DNA of 14,148 bases, from NCBI GenBank assembly GCA_023438115.1, contig JAEZEB010000178.1, positions 1 through 14,148 of the forward strand, given 5' to 3'. The notes under the pieces are model-generated. The model had not been told where the DNA came from, made no database searches, and saw nothing but the letters and a program-made list of their open reading frames with translations. The first letter of the stretch is position 1. Each line of letters begins with the position of its first letter. Positions 6,805 to 12,296 of this stretch are shown here, one piece after another. Source of the DNA: Pseudomonadota bacterium. GTDB taxonomy: Bacteria > Pseudomonadota > Gammaproteobacteria > Burkholderiales > Burkholderiaceae_C. Both the position numbers and the translations under genes were made by a program.

Positions 6805-8423
6805 CGCGGGCCTCCCACGCGGATCACCGGCACGGAGGTCTCCTCGATGGCGGCCAGCTGCACGATGGGCAGCCCGTAGTTGACGACCGTCAGCGCCACC
6901 ATCAGGCCGACCCACAATGCGAAGCCGTTCAGGGCCTTGGGCACCGGCCCCGCATGCACCGGCGTGCTGAAGGTGTAGGCGGGCGGCGTGGCGGCGGACT
7001 TGCCGCGCGCCGTGGCGAGGATCCAGATGAAGATCAGGCCCGAGATCACCAGCAGCAGGCCGCCGACGGACGAGATCGTCACGGTGATCGCCTGCGGCTC
7101 GAGCGCCGGGTGGCTGTAGTCGAAGTAGGCCATGCGCCGCGGCATCCCGAGCAGCCCGGTGAAGTGCCAGGGGAGGGTGGTGACCATCATGCCCACGAAC
7201 CACAGCCAGAGCTGCCACTTCATCAGCTTCACCGAGGGTTGCGCGCCGGGCAGCAGCTGCGGCCAGAGGTCGTAGGCGATCACGAAGTACATGATCACGA
7301 TGGCGCCGGCGAAGATCAGGTGGAAGTGGCCCGTCACCCACTGCGTGTTGTGCACCGTCTCGTTGAGCTGGTAGCTCATGTTGATGATCCCGCCGGCCCC
7401 GCCGAAGCCGAGCATGATGAAGGAGAACACCACGGCCAGCAGGTACGGGTTGTCCCAGGGCAGGGCCTTCACCCAGCCGAAGGCGCCGCGGCCGCCGCGC
7501 AGGCGGGCGGCGATCTCCACCGAGGCGCAGATGGTGAACACCGTCAGCAGCGTGGGCACCGACACCATCGCGGTGAAGACCGCGTGCACGAACTTGAAGC
7601 CCGCACCCACCTGCGGGTCGGCGAACAGGTGGTGGATGCCGATCGGCATGGAGAACACGAGGAACAGCACGAAGGCCACGCGCCCCATGGTGTCGCTGTA
7701 CAGGCGGCCGCCGATCGCGCGCGGGATGATCGTGTAGAAGGCGATGTAGGCGGGCATCAGCCAGAAGTAGACGATGGCGTGCAGCGTCCACGAGAACAGC
7801 ACGCGCGACAGGCCGGCATCGATCGTGTCGCGCCAGCCGAAGGCGGCCGGCAGGATCAGCAGCAGGATCTCGGAGGCGGCGCCGATCGAGGTCCAGGCCC
7901 ACAGGTAGGCGCCGGCGGCGTTGCCGAACATGGCCAGCGGGATCTTCGCGCCCGGGTTGTCCTTCTTCCAGTGGTACAGGTTCCAGGACGTGAGGCCCAC
8001 CCAGACCCACGAGCCCACCACCACCAGCACGACGCCCAGGTAGTAGAAGGCGTTGGCCACCAGCGGCGGGTAGAAGGTGTAGAGCACCGAAGCCTTGCCG
8101 GCGGCCACCGTGAGGCCCGCCATCAGCGTGCCCGCCACCACCAGCCAGAAGCCCGCCCAGGCCCAGCGCACGCCCAGCAGCGGGCGCTTGAGCGAGAGCT
8201 CGGTGAGGGCGTAGCCGAAGCCCATGGCCACCAGCGTCGGCAGCACGTAGCCCATGATGGTCCCGTGCGCCGTGACGGAGCGGTAGTACAGCTCCGGGTT
8301 CTGCACCCAGGGCAGCTGCGGCGCGCGCACGGCCATCTGCCATTCGCCGAGCACCAGGGCGACGGCGAAGGCGATGAAGGCCACCCAGAAGTGGGCGAGG
8401 ACGAGGCGCCTAGCGAGGAACAC
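6801..8423 (-). CDS. B-family (ba3-type) cytochrome c oxidase subunit I
   Basis: The 540-residue, about 13-helix catalytic subunit, which reduces O2 to water and pumps protons. Visible ligands are His53 (TAHGTIMGY) and His368 for the low-spin heme, His366 (GHFHLIF) for the high-spin heme, and His215 with His264/His265 (IGIHHLF) for CuB. Tyr219 in HAIVYFW is the residue cross-linked to the CuB histidine. Nearly all positions are 18 less than in Thermus ba3 (recalled numbering). The same offset puts Tyr226, Tyr230, Thr291, Thr294 and Thr297 on the B-family K-pathway. The retained Tyr argues for an oxygen reductase, not one of the NO reductases derived from this family. The start is GTG at 8423, because a stop codon lies two codons upstream and GGAAGGAG sits 8 nt away. 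It overlaps the subunit II gene by 14 nt and the next cytochrome gene as ATGA. Confidence 0.95.
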   Translation of the reverse strand: MFLARRLVLAHFWVAFIAFAVALVLGEWQMAVRAPQLPWVQNPELYYRSVTAHGTIMGYVLPTLVAMGFGYALTELSLKRPLLGVRWAWAGFWLVVAGTLMAGLTVAAGKASVLYTFYPPLVANAFYYLGVVLVVVGSWVWVGLTSWNLYHWKKDNPGAKIPLAMFGNAAGAYLWAWTSIGAASEILLLILPAAFGWRDTIDAGLSRVLFSWTLHAIVYFWLMPAYIAFYTIIPRAIGGRLYSDTMGRVAFVLFLVFSMPIGIHHLFADPQVGAGFKFVHAVFTAMVSVPTLLTVFTICASVEIAARLRGGRGAFGWVKALPWDNPYLLAVVFSFIMLGFGGAGGIINMSYQLNETVHNTQWVTGHFHLIFAGAIVIMYFVIAYDLWPQLLPGAQPSVKLMKWQLWLWFVGMMVTTLPWHFTGLLGMPRRMAYFDYSHPALEPQAITVTISSVGGLLLVISGLIFIWILATARGKSAATPPAYTFSTPVHAGPVPKALNGFALWVGLMVALTVVNYGLPIVQLAAIEETSVPVIRVGGPR

Positions 8424-8979
8424 AGCTCATGCTCCTTCCCGGCTGCGCCTGCTGCATGAAGTCGTAGCGGTCCACCACCTGCACGCGCGCCCACATGCCC
8501 TCGTGCCCCGTGCCGCAGTACTCGTGGCAGGGCATCAGCTGCTCGCCCACGTCGGGGAAGCTGGCGGTGAAGGTGGCCACGAAGCCGGGGATCAGCATGG
8601 TGTTGGCGTTGGTCCTGCCGACGACGAAACCGTGCACGGCGTCGCTGGCGGTGCCGCGGAAGGTGACCGGCGTCTGCGCGGGCACCACGATGCAGGAGGG
8701 CGTGAACGAATACTGCTGGGCGACCAGGCGCACGACCACGCGCCCGTCCTCCTCGACGCGCGTGCCCAGGTTCTCCTCGACGAACTCGCCGCTGACGTGG
8801 AGCGTGCGCGGATCGATCACCTCCACGCGCGAGGGCGGCATGGCGGCCCAATGCAGGCCGGTCCACACCATCATCGCGATCAGCACGAAGATGATCACGC
8901 CGACGACCCAGGCCCAGCGCCGCTCGGCGCGCTCGGCGGCTTGCGCCGCGGGCGAGTGGTGATGCGCTGCGGTGCTCAT
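8410..8979 (-). CDS. Cytochrome c oxidase subunit II (CuA), ba3-type
   Basis: A 189-residue subunit with one N-terminal helix (about 22-42) and a periplasmic cupredoxin domain. The full dinuclear CuA set is present: His116 (AVHGF), then C151-H-E153-Y-C155-G-T-G-H159 and Met162. It accepts electrons from cytochrome c and passes them to subunit I. One helix and short length are typical of B-family enzymes; A-family subunit II usually has two helices. A His-rich start (AHHH) precedes an Ala/Glu-rich stretch. The gene overlaps the upstream small-subunit gene as ATGA and the subunit I gene by 14 nt. Its last codons contain the ribosome binding site of subunit I, so expression of the two is likely coupled. 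Confidence 0.95.
   Translation of the reverse strand: MSTAAHHHSPAAQAAERAERRWAWVVGVIIFVLIAMMVWTGLHWAAMPPSRVEVIDPRTLHVSGEFVEENLGTRVEEDGRVVVRLVAQQYSFTPSCIVVPAQTPVTFRGTASDAVHGFVVGRTNANTMLIPGFVATFTASFPDVGEQLMPCHEYCGTGHEGMWARVQVVDRYDFMQQAQPGRSMSCVPR
8432..8439 (-). promoter_or_regulatory. Ribosome binding site fixing the GTG start of subunit I
   Basis: GGAAGGAG on the minus strand, inside the 3' end of the subunit II gene, ends 8 nt before GTG at 8423-8421. The in-frame TGA at 8429-8427 rules out a longer reading, and the next Met is residue 30 within the first helix region. The GTG start is therefore well supported. Confidence 0.8.
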
Positions 8980-9140
8980 TGCGTCGCCCCCCGCGGCAGG
9001 TAGGCAAGGAAATAGAAGAGGAAGTAGATCGCCACGACGATGAAGGTCGCGACGCCGGCGACGGCCCAGGTGCCGGACGGCCCCTCGCGAACGATCTTCT
9101 CCACGGCCTCGTCGTCGGGATGCTTGTCGGTCTCTTGCAT
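8976..9140 (-). CDS. Small single-helix oxidase subunit (IIa-like)
   Basis: A 54-residue protein: an acidic, soluble N-terminus (MQETDKHPDDEAVEKIVREG) and one membrane helix (about 25-47, rich in Phe, Tyr and Val) ending in LPRGATQ. It starts 5 nt after the triheme cytochrome gene ends and overlaps the subunit II start as ATGA. In Thermus the ba3 oxidase gene order is IIa-II-I, with a short one-helix IIa subunit. The same order here suggests the same role, although sequence identity could not be judged. The other possibility is a small assembly or CcoQ-like helix. Confidence 0.75.
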   Translation of the reverse strand: MQETDKHPDDEAVEKIVREGPSGTWAVAGVATFIVVAIYFLFYFLAYLPRGATQ

Positions 9141-9145
9141 GGTGC

Positions 9146-10432
9146 TCACTGGATCGGGACGACGCGCAGCGCGTTGACTTCGGAGGCGGTCACGGGGGTG
9201 CCGCCGTTGCCCCAGGCCACGCGGATGTAGGTGGCCACGGCCGCCACCTCCTCGTCGTTCAGCAGGTGGGCGAAGGGCGGCATGCCGTAGGGCCGCGGGT
9301 TCTTGTGCGTGGCCGGCGCGTAGCCGCCGTTGAGGATCATGCGGATCGGGTTCACCGGCACCGCCATCTCGATCGACTGGTTGTTGGCCAGTGGCGGGAA
9401 GTGCGGCGGGAAGCCCTTGCCCTCGTCGCCGTGGCACATCGCGCACTGCGCGGCGTAGATGCGCCGTCCCAGCTCCATGGTGCCGGGCGCCACCAGCTGC
9501 GCCTGCGAGGGCGCGCGCGCCTCGCCGCGCGGCGGCAGCGTCTTGAGGTACACGGCCATCGCCTTCACGTCCTCGTCGGTCATGTACTGCAGGCTGTGGT
9601 ACGTGACCTCCGCCATCGGGCCGTAGACGGTGCCGCGGTCGGACACGCCCTTCTGCAGCAGGTCGACGATGTCCCGGATCTCCCAGTCGCCCAGGCCGGC
9701 CTCGCGGTTGGAGGTGAGCGAGGGCGCGTACCAGTTCTGGTTGGGGATCATCCCGCCGCTGAAGGCGTTCTGCTCGCGCGAGCCGCCCAGCGGCGACACC
9801 GCCGTGTGGCACATGGAACAGTGGCCCAGGCCCTGCACCAGGTAGGCGCCGCGGTTCCATTCGGCGCTCTGCTTGGGGTCGGGGACGTATTCGCCCTGCT
9901 TGAAGTACAGCGTGCGCCAGCCGATCAGCAGCTCGCGCTGGTTGTAGGGGAAGCGCAGCTCGTGCGGCCGGTTGGGCTGCTTGACCGGCGGCACCGACAT
10001 CAGGTAAGCGTAGATCGCGTCGGAGTCGGCGCGCGTCACGCGCGTGTAGTTGGCGAAGGGCATCGCCGGGTAGAGCAGCTTGCCGTCCTTGGAGATGCCC
10101 GTGTGCATCATCCGGTAGAACTCGTCGGCGGTCCAGGTGCCGATGCCGGTCTCGTCGTCGGGCGTGATGTTGGGCGAGTAGATGTTGCCGAAGGGCGTGG
10201 GCATGGGCAGCAGGCCGGCGAACTCCACGCCGCCGGGAGCCGTGTGGCAGGCCACGCAGTCGCCCGCGCGCGCCAGGTACTCGCCGCGCGAGATGATGTC
10301 GTCGCCCACCGGGCCGCGGATGCTGGAGGGCTGGAGCTTGCGCCAGGGCTGGGCCATCCACAGCACGTAGCCGATCGCCACGAGGAAGGCGAGGGCGACG
10401 ATGCCCAGCGCCGTGAGCACGCGCCGGCTCAT
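9146..10432 (-). CDS. Membrane-anchored triheme cytochrome c (AdhB-like)
   Basis: A 428-residue periplasmic cytochrome held by an N-terminal helix (about 6-27). Three heme-binding sites are present: CVACH (59-63), CSMCH (205-209) and CAMCH (330-334). The layout matches the triheme cytochrome subunit of membrane alcohol, gluconate and aldehyde dehydrogenases, including MPTPFGNIYSPNITPD (77-92), TGIGTWTADEF (95-105), GAYLVQGLGHCSMCHT and the third-domain MPPF segment (384-387). Those subunits pass electrons to quinone or to an oxidase. Here no dehydrogenase subunit is encoded next to it. Instead it lies between another cytochrome gene (ATGA overlap at 10429-10432) and the oxidase genes (5-nt gap). 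It is thus probably an electron conduit to the B-family oxidase. The partner dehydrogenase, if any, is unknown. Confidence 0.9.
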   Translation of the reverse strand: MSRRVLTALGIVALAFLVAIGYVLWMAQPWRKLQPSSIRGPVGDDIISRGEYLARAGDCVACHTAPGGVEFAGLLPMPTPFGNIYSPNITPDDETGIGTWTADEFYRMMHTGISKDGKLLYPAMPFANYTRVTRADSDAIYAYLMSVPPVKQPNRPHELRFPYNQRELLIGWRTLYFKQGEYVPDPKQSAEWNRGAYLVQGLGHCSMCHTAVSPLGGSREQNAFSGGMIPNQNWYAPSLTSNREAGLGDWEIRDIVDLLQKGVSDRGTVYGPMAEVTYHSLQYMTDEDVKAMAVYLKTLPPRGEARAPSQAQLVAPGTMELGRRIYAAQCAMCHGDEGKGFPPHFPPLANNQSIEMAVPVNPIRMILNGGYAPATHKNPRPYGMPPFAHLLNDEEVAAVATYIRVAWGNGGTPVTASEVNALRVVPIQ

Positions 10433-11142
10433 GACTGGCTCCCGCAGGCCATGGGCATGCGCCGGTTGTCGGCCTTCTCGGGCTGCGGCCGCTGCGGCGC
10501 GGCGAGGGCGCCCAGCCAGGCGGAGACGCCCTGGATGTCGGCTTCCGTCAGGCGCGTCGCGATGCGATGCATGCAGTCGGGCGCGAGCGCCTTGCGCTCG
10601 CCGGTGCGCCAGCGCGTGAGCTGGGCGGCGATGTAGTTGGTGCGCAGGCCGACCAGCCCGGGGATGCCCGGCTCCATGCCGGTGAGCGAGGCGCCGTGGC
10701 AGGCGACGCAGGCGGGAATCTGCTTGCTTCCGTCGCCGTTCTGCACCAGCAGGCGGCCGCGCTCGAGCACGTCCGGCGGCACCGTGGCCGGCTGCGGTGG
10801 ATGGAACTCCGGGTTCTGCTTCGCGAAGTATTCGGCGATCTCGCCCAGGTACTCGTCGGTGAGGAAGGCGACGAGGTAGTTCATGGGCGCATAGCGCCGG
10901 TCCAGGTCGCGGAAGGCGATCAGCTGGCGGCGCAGGTAGGCGGCCGGCTTGCCGGCGATGCGGGGGAAGTACTCGTTGGCGGTGCCCTGTCCCTGCTGGC
11001 CGTGGCAGGTGACGCAGCCCTGCACGCGCGCCTCCATGCTGTCCAGCTCCTTGAAGGAGGGAACCGTCGCGGGATCCTGCTGCTGCTGCGCCTGGGCGCC
11101 GACAGCACAGGCCAGCGCCAGCCAGGCCGCCAGTCTTCGCAT
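10429..11142 (-). CDS. Periplasmic diheme cytochrome c (c4-like)
   Basis: A 237-residue exported cytochrome. The start at 11142 was chosen because a clean signal peptide begins there (MRRLAAWLALACAVGAQA, cleavage before QQQQ). A TTG 15 codons upstream is open but would bury the signal sequence. Two heme sites, CVTCH (43-47) and CVACH (145-149), sit in two similar domains. Met87 (YAPMNYL) and Met191 (DCMHRIA) are likely axial ligands, as in cytochrome c4. The C-terminal 25 residues are polar and unstructured-looking, with an unpaired Cys233. It is the first gene of the oxidase operon and overlaps the triheme cytochrome gene as ATGA. It probably shuttles electrons in the periplasm to the membrane cytochromes or CuA. 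Confidence 0.9.
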   Translation of the reverse strand: MRRLAAWLALACAVGAQAQQQQDPATVPSFKELDSMEARVQGCVTCHGQQGQGTANEYFPRIAGKPAAYLRRQLIAFRDLDRRYAPMNYLVAFLTDEYLGEIAEYFAKQNPEFHPPQPATVPPDVLERGRLLVQNGDGSKQIPACVACHGASLTGMEPGIPGLVGLRTNYIAAQLTRWRTGERKALAPDCMHRIATRLTEADIQGVSAWLGALAAPQRPQPEKADNRRMPMACGSQS

Positions 11143-11148
11143 CTTCTG

Positions 11149-11188
11149 CTTGTCCGTTGTTCGATGGAAGGCGCCATCATGGGACAAG
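11149..11188 (-). promoter_or_regulatory. Inverted repeat in the leader of the oxidase operon
   Basis: CTTGTCC (11149-11155) and GGACAAG (11182-11188) form 7-bp arms. Nested inside are GATGG (11163-11167) and CCATC (11174-11178). On the minus strand the structure ends 6 nt before the cytochrome ATG, next to the weak ribosome binding site AGAAG. It could fold in the mRNA and limit translation, or be a protein site. No FNR-type or NsrR-type box was seen in this 142-bp gap. Confidence 0.3.
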
Positions 11189-11234
11189 CTGGACTGCGCG
11201 GGTGTAGGACTGGCCTTGCGTCGCGCGCGTTTCG

Positions 11235-11274
11235 TCGGGCAGGGAGCGGTGCCGGGGGCTTCGCTCCCGCCCGA
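11235..11274 (-). terminator. Strong hairpin after the stress-protein gene
   Basis: TCGGGCAGGGAGCG (11235-11248) pairs with CGCTCCCGCCCGA (11262-11274), 13 bp with one bulged A and a 13-nt loop. It starts 11 nt past the stop of the downstream usp gene and would separate the usp genes from the oxidase operon. It lacks a T-run on the minus strand, so it may be a weak or Rho-assisted terminator, or a processing or attenuation hairpin. Confidence 0.45.
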
Positions 11275-11284
11275 TGTGTGCTTT

Positions 11285-11707
11285 CTACTTCACCAGCAGC
11301 ACGGGGATGTCGGTGTCGGTCACCACGTTCTGCGCCACGCTGCCCAGGAGCGCGCGGCCCAGGATGCCGTGGCCGTGGGTGCCCATCACGATCATGTGGG
11401 CCTTCTCCTTGCGCGCGGCCTTGACGATCTCCACGCCGGGGTAGCCGACGGCGGAGCGGGTGCTGTAGGCGATGCCGTGGCGCTCCAGGTACTTGGCGAT
11501 CGGCTTGAGGACCTTCTCGGACTCCTCGCGGTGGTAGTCGGCGACCGCGGCGGCGCCCACCATGGTTTTCACGCGCGGGGGCACGCTGGGCTGCACGTTG
11601 ACCACCACGACTTCGCCGCCGGCGCCGGCGATCTCTTCATGGGTGACCAGGAAGGCCAGGGCCTTCTTCGTGTAGTTGCTGCCGTCGGCGGCGCGGACGA
11701 TCTTCAT
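11285..11707 (-). CDS. Universal stress protein (UspA family), ATP-binding type
   Basis: A 140-residue single-domain Usp. The first strand (MKIVRAADGS) and the C-terminal G-x2-G-x9-G-S loop (GTHGHGILGRALLGS, about 108-122) are complete, the signature of ATP-binding UspA-like members. The strand VVVVNVQ (33-39) also fits the family. Usp proteins support survival under starvation, low oxygen or energy stress; the specific partner is unknown. The first residues (VRAADGS) replace the more common LVPVDGS. It lies 39 nt after the second usp gene with AAGAAAGAG as a ribosome binding site, so the two are likely one transcript. In Pseudomonas several usp genes near respiratory genes are Anr-controlled, and an FNR-type box lies upstream of this pair. 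Confidence 0.92.
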   Translation of the reverse strand: MKIVRAADGSNYTKKALAFLVTHEEIAGAGGEVVVVNVQPSVPPRVKTMVGAAAVADYHREESEKVLKPIAKYLERHGIAYSTRSAVGYPGVEIVKAARKEKAHMIVMGTHGHGILGRALLGSVAQNVVTDTDIPVLLVK

Positions 11708-11746
11708 GGGGCTCTTTCTTCTCGTTGCGGATGGAGGGAATGCCGG

Positions 11747-12190
11747 TCAGCGCAGGACCAGCACCGGGATCTTGCCATGCGTGAGCACGTGCTGGGTCTC
11801 GCTGCCGAGCAGCAGCCGCCGGAGGCCGCGCCGGCCGTGCGAGGCCATGACCACCAGGTCGCAGCGGTGCTTCTTCGCCGCTCCCAGGATGGCCTCGGCC
11901 ACCAGCTCGGAGCGCACCGTCACCGCGCGGGCCTCGACGCCGGCCTTCTCGGCCGCGTCGCACGCGGCGTCCACGATGGCGCGGCCCTGGTCCGTCCACT
12001 GCCGTTCCACGCGCGCCACCTCGCTGGGGGAGATCGTCAGCGCGCCCTCGAAATAGGACTTGGGGTAGCGCGGAACGACGTTCAGCGCGACCAGCTCCGC
12101 GTCGACGGCGGCGGCCAGGGCGATGGCGCTCTTGACCGCCTTCTTCGAGAGTGCCGAGCCGTCGGTGGGCACGAGGATGCGTTTGTACAT
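11747..12190 (-). CDS. Universal stress protein (UspA family)
   Basis: A 147-residue Usp domain: MYKRILVPTDGS at the start, a middle ELVALNVVP strand (about 32-40), and the C-terminal loop ASHGRRGLRRLLLGSETQHVL (about 113-133). The first Gly of the G-x2-G-x9-G-S motif is Ala, a common variant that usually still allows nucleotide binding. It is the first gene leftward from the intergenic FNR-type box. With that box at -41.5, transcription would begin near 12213, giving a 23-nt leader and AAAGG-type ribosome binding sequences. It is likely induced at low oxygen or in the presence of NO together with the gene that follows. The two Usp proteins are clearly different in sequence, so they are old paralogues and not a recent duplication. 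Confidence 0.92.
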   Translation of the reverse strand: MYKRILVPTDGSALSKKAVKSAIALAAAVDAELVALNVVPRYPKSYFEGALTISPSEVARVERQWTDQGRAIVDAACDAAEKAGVEARAVTVRSELVAEAILGAAKKHRCDLVVMASHGRRGLRRLLLGSETQHVLTHGKIPVLVLR

Positions 12191-12247
12191 GGGGCCTTTC
12201 CTTTTCTTCCTTTGCGGACCAGCTTAAGGCGCAGCTTCCCGCCGCGC

Positions 12248-12261
12248 TTGATCCACGTCAA
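12248..12261. promoter_or_regulatory. FNR/Anr-type box between divergent usp and ATPase genes
   Basis: TTGAT-CCAC-GTCAA matches the FNR/Anr consensus TTGAT-N4-ATCAA at nine of ten arm bases. From its centre (12254.5), -41.5 spacing predicts a leftward start near 12213 (TAAGCT on the minus strand at 12221-12226 as a possible -10). It also predicts a rightward start near 12296 (TAGGCT at 12284-12289). It could therefore serve the stress-protein genes, the copper ATPase, or both. The leftward arrangement gives the more normal leader. Confidence 0.7.
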
Positions 12262-12296
12262 CCGGGGGCGGGGGACCCCCCTTTAGGCTTTGCCGC

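Noticed and set aside
6801..8423. Subunit I as one of the NO reductases derived from B-family oxidases (eNOR, bNOR, sNOR and relatives)
   Set aside because: The CuB-linked tyrosine (Tyr219 in HAIVY) and the K-pathway Tyr/Thr positions are retained, and subunit II has a full CuA site, so an oxygen reductase is the better call.
6954..8459. A 501-codon plus-strand open frame opposite oxidase subunit I
   Set aside because: Same low-complexity His/Arg/Glu composition and no ribosome binding site; the minus-strand gene has every catalytic ligand.
11143..11187. TTG start at 11187 for the first cytochrome
   Set aside because: It would add 15 polar residues before an evident signal peptide; ATG at 11142 fits export.
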